Source of the DNA: JACDBZ01 sp038233215
GTDB lineage: Bacteria > Chloroflexota > Limnocylindria > QHBO01
Length of the DNA: 49,128 nucleotides
Assembly: GCA_038233215.1 (NCBI GenBank)
Contig: JBBSML010000018.1
Span: forward strand, 1-49,128
Direction: 5' to 3'
Of this stretch, positions 42,727-49,128 are shown piece after piece. How positions within the stretch are numbered: position 1 is the stretch's first letter; the number at the start of each line of letters is the position of its first letter. The notes beneath the pieces are model-generated. The model was given only the letters and a program-made list of their open reading frames with translations. It made no database searches and had not been told where the DNA came from. The position numbers and the translations under genes were made by a program.

Positions 42727-43287
42727 ATGAGCCACATCATCGAGTCCGGCAGCGTCTTCCTGCGCCCCATCGAGCGCGGGGATGCCGTGCTCTCCCATCG
42801 CTGGCGATCGGACGTGGAAGTGGCCACCCTGGCGAGCCTGCCCGGTCCGGTGAGCCTTGGCCAGATCGAGCAGCGCATCGAGCGATTGGTCCAGCAGCAC
42901 GACGGCGAAGGCCTCACCTTTGTCATCTGTCTGCGCTCCGACATGCGACCCATCGGCGAGGCAATGCTCTTCGAACTGGATCGGGGAAACGGCAGTGCCG
43001 AGCTCGGCATCTTCATCGGCGAGGTGGGCGAATGGGGCAAGGGATACGGGACCGACGCGGTCAGGGCACTCGTGAGCCACGGCTTCGGATCGCTGCGGCT
43101 GGAGCGCATCTGGCTCAACGTCTGGACCGAGAACGAGCGAGCCCGGCGCGCGTACGAGGCGGCCGGATTCGTTCACGAGGGCACCCTGCGCCACGACCGC
43201 TACGAACGGGGTCAATTCACCGATGGCCACGTCATGTCCATCTTGCGAGACGAATGGCTGAGCAGGTCCTCACCACCCGCGCGCTGA
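42727..43287 (+). CDS. GNAT acetyltransferase (RimJ/RimL type)
   Basis: 186 aa. It has the RimJ/RimL pattern: SVFLRPIERGDAVLSHRW at the N-terminus, PIGEAMLFELDRGNGSAELG for the central strands, GEWGKGYGTDAVRALVSHGF (~102-121) for acetyl-CoA, and NVWTENERARRAYEAAGFVHEG. Relatives acetylate protein N-termini, antibiotics or small amines; the acceptor cannot be read here. It overlaps the AlkZ-like gene by 34 bases. Confidence 0.88.
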   Translation: MSHIIESGSVFLRPIERGDAVLSHRWRSDVEVATLASLPGPVSLGQIEQRIERLVQQHDGEGLTFVICLRSDMRPIGEAMLFELDRGNGSAELGIFIGEVGEWGKGYGTDAVRALVSHGFGSLRLERIWLNVWTENERARRAYEAAGFVHEGTLRHDRYERGQFTDGHVMSILRDEWLSRSSPPAR

Positions 43288-44303
43288 ACCGGGCGCTGCT
43301 CGCGCGCCAGATGCTCCTCGAGCGGTCGCAGATGAGCCTGACGCAGGTCATGCAGCAGATGGGCGGCGTCCAGACGCAGTACGCGCCGGCGGGGTATATC
43401 GGACTGTGGTCGCGCATGCGCGATTTCGACAGGCCGATGCTGACGCGGGCACTCGAGGAGCGCCGCGCGATTCAGGCAACCATGATGCGCGCCACGATCC
43501 ATACCGTCTCCGCCGCCGACTATTGGCCGATGACGGCCGGCATTCGTCGCATCCGTCGCGAATGGTTCGAGAAGGTCAGCCACCGCGAGCTTGCAGGTAC
43601 CGACATGGACGCCGCGGCACGCGCCGTCCGCGAGGAGCTCGGTGACGGACCCCTGCCGATGCGCGAGCTCACGGCCCGCATCGAGACGCGAGGATTTCCT
43701 CCCCGGACCGCCGGGTGGGCGGGTATGCGCGTCGATCTCGTCCGCGTCCCGCCATCGGGAACGTGGGAGCGACGTCGTGCTGACCTGTATGGCCTGGCCG
43801 ACGCCTGGCTGCCACCTGTGGAGGTTACCGAGGAAGAGGGCATGGAACTGCTGATCCGGCGCTATCTCGGCGCATTTGGCCCAGCGTCACTCAAGGACAT
43901 CTCGATCTGGATGGGCGTCTATGTGGGCCAGATGCGCCACGTTGCCGACCGGATGGAGCTGCGACCGATGCGCGATCAGGACCGAAAGCCCCTGGTCGAT
44001 CTCCCGGACGCCTATCTGCCTGACCCCGAGACGCCTGCTCCGGTCCGGTTCCTCGCCGTGTGGGACGCGATGCTTCTGGTCCATGCGCGTCGAACGCTCG
44101 TCCTGCCAGAAGAGCTGCGCCCGCTGGTGTTCAACACGAAGACACCGCACTCGGTCAACACGTTCCTGCTCGATGGCCAGGTCGCCGGTTCGTGGCACTT
44201 CGAGAAGGACCACATCGAGCTCTCGCCACTCCGACCCTTGACGGCCCCAGAACGGCGAGAGCTTGACGAGGAGGCGCATCAGCTCGCCGGCTTTTCCGCC
44301 TGA
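43254..44303 (+). CDS. Second AlkZ-like (HTH_42) DNA glycosylase-type protein
   Basis: 349 aa from ATG 43254, inside the end of the GNAT gene. Same family as the protein at 30267: MRATIHTVSAADYWPM, RRYLGAFGPASLKDISIWMG, FLAVWDAMLLVH and FLLDGQVAGSWHF match it block for block. The catalytic-type pair is VQTQ with Q40 and Q42. Identity between the two is clearly partial, so this is an old duplication or a separate gain. It has no SOS box. Pairing with a GNAT gene hints at self-protection or detoxification, which is inference. Confidence 0.78.
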   Translation: MAEQVLTTRALNRALLARQMLLERSQMSLTQVMQQMGGVQTQYAPAGYIGLWSRMRDFDRPMLTRALEERRAIQATMMRATIHTVSAADYWPMTAGIRRIRREWFEKVSHRELAGTDMDAAARAVREELGDGPLPMRELTARIETRGFPPRTAGWAGMRVDLVRVPPSGTWERRRADLYGLADAWLPPVEVTEEEGMELLIRRYLGAFGPASLKDISIWMGVYVGQMRHVADRMELRPMRDQDRKPLVDLPDAYLPDPETPAPVRFLAVWDAMLLVHARRTLVLPEELRPLVFNTKTPHSVNTFLLDGQVAGSWHFEKDHIELSPLRPLTAPERRELDEEAHQLAGFSA

Positions 44304-44452
44304 CCGTTGCCATCTGTGCGTGACGCGCACGCTATGTCCGTTCGATGGCGGAACTGGACTGGTCGGCTCGCCTAACGTTCGCTCCCGTGCACAACTGGCA
44401 CCAGCGAGCTGATCTGAGCGCAGAGGCACTTCCGCGCGGGGCACTCGCGCGG

Positions 44453-44458
44453 TAGCAT
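44453..44458 (+). promoter_or_regulatory. -10 element TAGCAT, leaderless promoter
   Basis: TAGCAT, six bases, ATG 44465. No ribosome site is present. Confidence 0.45.
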
Positions 44459-44464
44459 CGGCGC

Positions 44465-44845
44465 ATGGAACGCAATGACGTGCAGGACTGGCTGGACCGA
44501 TACGTCGAGGCCTGGCGAGCCAACGACGCGGAGCTCATCAAGCCCCTATTCAGCCACGACGCGGTCTATCGCTTTCGGCCGTATGACGATCCCGAGCGTA
44601 CCTTCAGAGGTAACGCGGCAATCGTCGAGGCCTGGCTCGACGACACCGATGCACCCGAGTCGTGGGAAGCCGAGTACGAGCCGTATGCGGTCGAGGGCGA
44701 TCGGGCGGTCGCGATCGGCTTCAGCCGCTACCTGGCCACCGAGGACGAGCCGGAAAGGACGTACCACAACGCCTATCTGCTGCGCTTCGGGCCGGACGGC
44801 CGATGCAGCGAGTTCAGCGAGTTCTACATGCTGGAGGGCACATGA
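44465..44845 (+). CDS. NTF2-like (SnoaL-type) small protein
   Basis: 126 aa, cone-shaped NTF2 fold: WLDRYVEAWRANDAELIKPLF helix start, AVYRFRPYDD, FRGNAAIVEAWL, AIGFSRYLAT and a last strand FSEFYML. Such proteins serve as enzymes or ligand binders; no catalytic residues can be named. Its stop overlaps the ATG of the YbjQ remnant as ATGA. Confidence 0.8.
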   Translation: MERNDVQDWLDRYVEAWRANDAELIKPLFSHDAVYRFRPYDDPERTFRGNAAIVEAWLDDTDAPESWEAEYEPYAVEGDRAVAIGFSRYLATEDEPERTYHNAYLLRFGPDGRCSEFSEFYMLEGT

Positions 44846-44928
44846 TCCAGACGACGACACCGAGCGTCGAAGGCGGATCGATGCTGATGGTCACCGCCTC
44901 GGGCACCGCGGTCGGCCTCGGAGCATGA
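44842..44928 (+). pseudogene. Internally deleted YbjQ (UPF0145) remnant
   Basis: A 28-aa frame whose first 11 residues (MIQTTTPSVEG) match the start of YbjQ proteins and whose remainder (GSMLMVTASGTAV) matches their end. About 80 central residues of the usual ~105 are missing, without loss of frame. Both ends keep ATGA coupling, to the NTF2-like gene before and the MBL gene after. The product cannot fold as YbjQ. An in-frame deletion in the genome or an assembly collapse would both explain it. Confidence 0.7.
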
Positions 44929-45713
44929 CCTCGGACTGGCGCGAGGTTGGCGACCGCGTCTGGGTCAGGCGGTATGAGGCGCTCGACCAGACGATCGGCG
45001 CCATCGGCGGTGAAGCCGGACTGGTCGTCATCGACACGCGCGCGAACCATCCGCTTGCCGATGAGTTGCGTGAAGAGCTGAAGCAGCTTCCCGGTGCCGT
45101 GGTCGCCGTTGTCAACACCCACGGGCACTGGGATCACGCGTTCGGCAACGCCCGATTCCTGCCGACGCCGATCTGGGGCCACGTGCGGTGTGCAGCCATG
45201 ATCCTCGAGCGTGGCGAGGCGATGCGCACCCGACTGATGCGTGACTATCCGGGCGAGCCCTTCGCGGACGTCGAGCTCACACCCCCGACCGACCTGTTCA
45301 CCGAGTCTGCGACGCTGGACCTCGGCGATCGGCAGGTCGAGTTGCGCTTTCTCGGCCGCGGTCACACGGATAACGATGTCGTGGTCATGGTGCCGGACGC
45401 ATCGGTCCTGTTCGCGGGCGACCTGCTCGAGAACGCGCCGGCGCCCGGATTCGGCGACAGCTACCCGCTGGCATGGGCCGATACCGGCCGCGTCCTGCTC
45501 GGCCTCGTCGACGACACGGTCGTGCCCGGCCACGGTGACCCGTTCGATCGCGCGTTCGCGGAGCGGCAGGTCAGCGAGCTCGGGGCGCTGGCGGAGCTGG
45601 CGAGGGACGCGGTGGGCGGGTCGATTGGCCTCGACGAAGCGATCCGGCGTTCGCCGTTCCCCTCCGAGCCGACCGCCGCCGCGCTCGACCGCGTCCGGGT
45701 CGAGGTTTCCTAG
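44925..45713 (+). CDS. MBL-fold hydrolase
   Basis: 262 aa from ATG 44925, coupled to the YbjQ remnant. Metal motif NTHGHWDHAFGN (~63-74), then GRGHTDNDVVVMVPDASVLFAGD and a final VVPGHGDPFDRAFAE give the five His and bridging Asp of metallo-beta-lactamase-fold hydrolases. It resembles the small-thioester/lactone hydrolase type. The stop meets the convergent broken cyclase in CCTAGG. Confidence 0.88.
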   Translation: MTSDWREVGDRVWVRRYEALDQTIGAIGGEAGLVVIDTRANHPLADELREELKQLPGAVVAVVNTHGHWDHAFGNARFLPTPIWGHVRCAAMILERGEAMRTRLMRDYPGEPFADVELTPPTDLFTESATLDLGDRQVELRFLGRGHTDNDVVVMVPDASVLFAGDLLENAPAPGFGDSYPLAWADTGRVLLGLVDDTVVPGHGDPFDRAFAERQVSELGALAELARDAVGGSIGLDEAIRRSPFPSEPTAAALDRVRVEVS

Positions 45714-46170
45714 GCGGAGGCCGGCTCGGCACGCAGCGGCCCGAACTCGCCTTCCATTCCGTCCGCCGACACCTGGTAGAGCCGAACCGCACGCGGGATC
45801 CCCTTCAGCCTATACCGGCCAAGATCCTCGAGCCCGACGTCGACGAGCCGCTCGCGGATCGCCTCACGTGTTTCAGAGAGGTCCCGATCGCAAACAGCGC
45901 GCCGCTCTCGGGTAGCCGCTGGAGCGGAGTGATCAGCGTCAGATAGCCTGCGAGCACCATGAAGCGCCCGGTGACGTACTCCGGTCGCCTGAGCCAGACG
46001 AGCGTCCCGGAAACGGCAAACGCGACGGCATACGCTGCGGTTGCAACGGCTGCGAAGGTGACGAAGCGCATCGCCACGGCGAACCACACGTACGCGCCAA
46101 CGAGAATGACGACACCAAGCGCCAGGGCCACGGGCAGTCGCCGCTGCGCGTCGGTGGAGCTCGATGTCAT
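45710..46170 (-). pseudogene. Broken membrane adenylate cyclase: ends joined out of frame
   Basis: The 5' part (46170 to ~45880) encodes three membrane helices (LPVALALGVVILVGAYVWFAV; FAAVATAAYAVAFAVSGTLVWL in parts; FMVLAGYLTLITPLQ) and ends SGALFAIGTSL, like the N-terminus of membrane sensor proteins. A different frame (~45872 to 45710) continues SETREAIRERL and LGRYRLKGIPRAVRLYQV, the typical end of a class III cyclase. The middle of the sensor and almost the whole catalytic domain are missing. This is a deletion-fusion remnant near another deletion scar (44842-44928). Confidence 0.65.
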
Positions 46171-46238
46171 GCCCGGCATGTTGATTGGTCCGTGCGCAGG
46201 ACGTCCAGTGCGATTCGCCTCAGCACGCGGTCGCCAGT

Positions 46239-46268
46239 ACTGAGTAAACTAACTCAACCTACTGAGTA
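46239..46268 (+). promoter_or_regulatory. ACTGAGTA repeats before the AAA/DUF4143 gene
   Basis: ACTGAGTA occurs at 46239-46246 and 46261-46268, 22 bases apart (two helical turns). Between them TGAGT (46241-46245) and ACTCA (46252-46256) form an inverted repeat. The patch is A/T-rich against its surroundings. It is a candidate operator or promoter region for the gene at 46292. Confidence 0.4.
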
Positions 46269-46291
46269 GTTATCCGCACCATTATGAGTGA

Positions 46292-47512
46292 ATGAGTCGC
46301 AAGACCCAAGTCTACCGGCGGCAGATCTACGACGAGATCCTGGAGCGCGCCCACGAGCCGCGCCAGTTCATCCAGGTCCTGGCAGGTCCGCGGCAAGTGG
46401 GCAAGACGACCGTGGCACGCCAGGTCATGGACGCCATCGGCATTCCCGGTCACTTCGCGTCAGCGGATGCGCCGGATCCTGAGGACATTGGTTGGATCTA
46501 CACGCAGTGGGCCATTGGCCGTCAGCAGGCGAAGATGGGCGGCCGGGCTGGCGGCCTGCTGATCCTGGACGAGGTCCAGAAGATTCGCGACTGGTCGGAT
46601 GTCGTGAAGCAGCTCTGGGACGAGGACACCGCATCGGGCATACCGCTGCGCGTGATGCTGCTGGGATCGGCGCCATTGCTCGTGCGTCAGGGCTTGTCCG
46701 ACAGCCTGGCCGGTCGCTTCGAGGTCGTCAGGGTCACGCACTGGACCTTCGCCGAGATGCGCGATGCCTTCGGCTGGGACCTCGACACCTACCTGTATTA
46801 CGGCGGCTACCCCGGTGCCGCTCGGCTGATCAAGAGCCATGGCCGATGGGAGGAGTACATCCTCGACTCAATCGTCGAGACGAACCTGTCGCGCGACATC
46901 CTCATGCTCAATCGGGTCGAGAAGCCCGCGCTGCTGCGGCAGCTCTTTCGTCTGGCCTGCTCGTATTCGGGGCAGGTGCTCAGCTACACGAAGATGCTCG
47001 GGACCCTGACCGATGCGGGGAACACGGTCACCCTCGCCCACTACCTCGAACTGCTGGGTGGAGCGGGCATGGTGACGGGGATCGGCAAGTACTCCGGGTC
47101 GGCGGTGCGACGGCGAGCCTCATCGCCAAAGCTGCTGGCCTTGAACACGGCGCTCATGACGGCCACGGCACGCACTTCGTTCGACCGCGCCCGAGCCGAT
47201 CGAGAACGTTGGGGTCGCCTGGCCGAGACGGCGGTCGGTGCGCACCTCTGGGCCCACGCCGATCCCGACGAGCTCGGCTACTGGCGCGAGGGCAACAACG
47301 AGGTCGACTGGGTCGTGCGCCCCGGCAAGCTGATGCGCTCGCGCGACACGCCCATCGCCATCGAGGTCAAGACCGGCCATCCGCGCGGGACGCCGGGGAC
47401 CGTCGCGTTCACCCACTCGCACCGCGGCGCGCGCTCGCTGGTGGTCGGCGTTGGTGGCATTCCGATCGAGGACTTCCTCTCCGTGCACCCGCGCGAGTGG
47501 CTGGACATCTGA
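46292..47512 (+). CDS. AAA ATPase with DUF4143 domain
   Basis: 406 aa. Walker A AGPRQVGKTTVARQ (~31-44), Walker B GLLILDEVQKIRDW (~88-101) and sensor VMLLGSAPLL, with LAGRFEVVRVTHWTFAEM after. The C-terminal DUF4143 part has a PD-(D/E)xK-like strand set: YWREGNNEVDWVV and IAIEVKTGHPRG. These ATPases are frequent in accessory DNA and some act with mobile elements or defence; the role of this one is unknown. Upstream repeats suggest its own control. Confidence 0.87.
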   Translation: MSRKTQVYRRQIYDEILERAHEPRQFIQVLAGPRQVGKTTVARQVMDAIGIPGHFASADAPDPEDIGWIYTQWAIGRQQAKMGGRAGGLLILDEVQKIRDWSDVVKQLWDEDTASGIPLRVMLLGSAPLLVRQGLSDSLAGRFEVVRVTHWTFAEMRDAFGWDLDTYLYYGGYPGAARLIKSHGRWEEYILDSIVETNLSRDILMLNRVEKPALLRQLFRLACSYSGQVLSYTKMLGTLTDAGNTVTLAHYLELLGGAGMVTGIGKYSGSAVRRRASSPKLLALNTALMTATARTSFDRARADRERWGRLAETAVGAHLWAHADPDELGYWREGNNEVDWVVRPGKLMRSRDTPIAIEVKTGHPRGTPGTVAFTHSHRGARSLVVGVGGIPIEDFLSVHPREWLDI

Positions 47513-47596
47513 CCACGCGCGGAACGGGAGTGGAGCGGGAACGCGACTTGACCGCCCCTGTGAAACTGGGACCCGACGTTCGCCGAGAGTGCCGTT

Positions 47597-48976
47597 GTGT
47601 CCCGAGCCCGACAACTGCTCGCGCTGGCCTGGTTGGCCGGCTTTACGCTGATCGATGCCAGCATCGTCAGCCTCGCGCTGCCGGATATCGCGGATGACTT
47701 CGACCGCACGATCGGCGAGCTCGCGTGGGTTACGACCGGCTTTCTCCTTGCCCTCGCCGCGACGGTGCTGGCAGCAGGCCGTCTGAGCGATCGGTTCGGC
47801 GCGCGCCGCGTGCTGGCGCTTGGGGCCGTGGCGTTTTTCGTCACGACGTTGGTGAGCGGACTGGCCCCGACCTTCGAGCTGCTGGTCGCCGCCCGCATCG
47901 CGCAGGGCCTGGCCGGTGGGGCGCTCTACACGGTGTCGCTCGCGATCGCGGTCACCGCCTATCCGCCGGAGCGCCGCGCGAGTGCCATCGCGATCTATTT
48001 CACGTCCGGCGCGCTTGGCGCCGTTATCGGTCCGGTCATCGGGGGCCTGCTGACCGACTTCGGAGGCTGGAGGCTTGTCTTCCTGGCGCAACTGCCGCTG
48101 CCGCTGGTGGTCGCGGTCGCGGGCTGGCTCCTGCTGCCTGGCGCGAGCGCGGCTCGCCCGCGGCACTTCGACGTTGCCGGAATCGCTGCCGCATCCCTGT
48201 TCGTGGTGGCCGGCACGTTCGCACTGCTCGGGCTGCCGGAAACCGGTGCGAGCGTCCCGGTGGTGGTCGCCGCGCTGGTCGCCATCGGTGCATTGGCTGC
48301 GTTCGTGGTCATAGAGCGCCGGGCCGATGAGCCGGCAGTGCGTCTCGAGATCTTCGGCAACCCACGATTCGTGGTGGCGAGCGTCGCCGGGGCAGCGGCG
48401 TGGTTCGCGATCATGTCCTCAACGATCTACCCCGCCATCTATCTCCAGCTCGGGCGTGGGTACAGCGCCACCCATGCCGGCATCCTCCTGCTGGCCGCGC
48501 CCCTCGTGGGGCTCGTCTTCTTCCCGTTCGCGGGGCGCGTGGTCCGGGCGCTCGGTGTCGATCTCGCTCTGCTTGCGGGTCTTGGTCTCCTCCTCGGCTC
48601 AGCGCTGGTGATGACGACGTGGGGAGCGACGACAGGCGCATGGCTCATCGTGATCACCAACCTGGTCACGGGCGCGGGCATCGCCCTCACGCTCGTCGCC
48701 AGCGCGACCGAGGCGCTCTCGCAGTTCACGCCCGAGGAGGCGGGGACCGGGTCGGCCCTGTTCAACAGCCTCCGCCAGATCGGTGCGGCGATGGGCGTGG
48801 CGCTTCCCGCCGTCGCGTTTGAGCTCGCCGCTGGCGGCAGCCGTGACCTCGATGCGACCCTGAACGGGAGCAGCGCCGCATTCGTCCTGCGGTTCGTGGT
48901 GCTCACCATTCCGCTGATCCTCCTGATGGTCGTTCGACGGTCGTCAAACCCAGCCCGCTCCGCGGCCCTGACGTGA
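47597..48976 (+). CDS. MFS transporter, DHA2 (EmrB/QacA) drug-exporter type
   Basis: 459 aa from GTG 47597. About 14 hydrophobic helices. Motif A reads GRLSDRFGARRVL (~61-73), and motif C-like GALGAVIGPVIGGLL (~138-152) marks exporters. SLALPDIADDFDRT near the N-terminus is typical of DHA2 proteins. It should export drugs or small metabolites by proton exchange. No regulator lies beside it. Confidence 0.88.
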   Translation: MSRARQLLALAWLAGFTLIDASIVSLALPDIADDFDRTIGELAWVTTGFLLALAATVLAAGRLSDRFGARRVLALGAVAFFVTTLVSGLAPTFELLVAARIAQGLAGGALYTVSLAIAVTAYPPERRASAIAIYFTSGALGAVIGPVIGGLLTDFGGWRLVFLAQLPLPLVVAVAGWLLLPGASAARPRHFDVAGIAAASLFVVAGTFALLGLPETGASVPVVVAALVAIGALAAFVVIERRADEPAVRLEIFGNPRFVVASVAGAAAWFAIMSSTIYPAIYLQLGRGYSATHAGILLLAAPLVGLVFFPFAGRVVRALGVDLALLAGLGLLLGSALVMTTWGATTGAWLIVITNLVTGAGIALTLVASATEALSQFTPEEAGTGSALFNSLRQIGAAMGVALPAVAFELAAGGSRDLDATLNGSSAAFVLRFVVLTIPLILLMVVRRSSNPARSAALT

Positions 48977-49044
48977 GGACGGGTTGCGCGGGGACGACAT
49001 GCTCCACCAGCGGATTCCCACGCATGTTTGCCCCGTCCACGTTG

Positions 49045-49050
49045 TACGCT
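49045..49050 (+). promoter_or_regulatory. -10 element TACGCT, leaderless promoter
   Basis: TACGCT, eight bases, ATG 49059. The gap from the MFS stop to here (48977-49044) shows nothing else. Confidence 0.4.
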
Positions 49051-49058
49051 GAGCGCAG

Positions 49059-49128
49059 ATGCCGAATACCTCCATCCGTGACCGTCGCGATCGGTTTCGC
49101 CGCCTCCACGAGCGCGGCCTGTTCGTCA
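49059..49128 (+). CDS. Isocitrate lyase/PEP mutase family protein, N-terminus only
   Basis: Only 23 residues are in the window: MPNTSIRDRRDRFRRLHERG and then LFV at the edge. The pattern FRRLHERGLFV matches the start of the isocitrate lyase/phosphoenolpyruvate mutase family, where a PNPWD-like motif usually follows. The start is supported by the -10 eight nt upstream. Confidence 0.55.
   Translation, partial: MPNTSIRDRRDRFRRLHERGLFV

Noticed and set aside
47120..48166. Open frame of 348 codons on the minus strand
   Set aside because: Antisense to the AAA ATPase and MFS genes, with low-complexity Arg/Gln/Glu composition.
48903..49109. 68-codon minus-strand frame near the right edge
   Set aside because: It overlaps the MFS end and the start of the isocitrate-lyase-family gene, and has no ribosome site or motif.

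Overview
The window is 49 kb of dense, high-G+C bacterial chromosome. The best fit is Chloroflexota, perhaps the Limnocylindria/Ellin6529 soil lineage; this is inferred from gene content and not proven. The pointers are an FMN-riboswitch-controlled RibXY-type riboflavin ABC transporter, LPNTA-type sorted surface proteins with TPTPE linkers, a GuaB3-type IMP dehydrogenase, F420-type LLM oxidoreductases, AAA/TPR adenylate cyclases and high G+C. Many genes appear leaderless: a TANNNT -10 element lies 6-8 nt before the start codon. I saw no tRNA, rRNA, CRISPR array, insertion sequence or prophage.

Layout. 1-1917: two secreted, probably sortase-anchored proteins on the minus strand. 2152-4342: divergent MBL hydrolase and secreted metalloprotease-like protein. 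4509-7431: argS, a small membrane ORF and ftcD. 7698-10513: plus-strand operon of a 34-aa ORF, rsmI, a homologue of aminoglycoside-resistance 16S rRNA (m7G1405) methyltransferases, and a divergent Tgt; all are translation-apparatus modifiers. 10514-16523: minus-strand histidine-utilisation island (hutH, GNAT, ZIP transporter, hutU, a 49-aa ORF, SIS protein). 16544-18037: PAP2 and DedA membrane proteins. 18070-20909: FMN riboswitch and riboflavin ABC transporter. 20860-24040: folD, fchA, a DUF6504-like gene and dinB, with two SOS boxes. 24086-25897: CoA-transferase/GNAT fusion. 26015-30228: secreted protein and a cyclase/AAA/TPR regulator. 30267-32067: lexA with an AlkZ-like DNA glycosylase. 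32201-34798: DUF1232 protein, rplI and dnaB, with an SOS box and a DnaA box before dnaB. 35029-38524: zinc-ribbon protein, CWB2-VanY carboxypeptidase, purA. 38733-44303: LLM oxidoreductase, photolyase, guaB3, GNAT, second AlkZ-like protein. 44465-46170: NTF2-like protein, an internally deleted YbjQ remnant, MBL hydrolase and a broken cyclase. 46292-49128: AAA/DUF4143 ATPase, MFS exporter and the start of an isocitrate-lyase/PEP-mutase family gene.

The genes group into themes. Histidine is degraded through HutH, HutU and FtcD, and the one-carbon unit then passes to FchA and FolD; HutI is not in the window. The local FolD has lost residues needed for cyclohydrolase activity, while FchA, which can supply that step, is encoded just upstream in the same operon. 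DNA damage is covered by LexA, DinB, two AlkZ-like glycosylases and photolyase, and GAAC-N4-GTTC boxes link lexA, the DUF6504-like gene and dnaB. The decoding site is addressed by two helix-44 methyltransferases and a Tgt-like enzyme in one operon.
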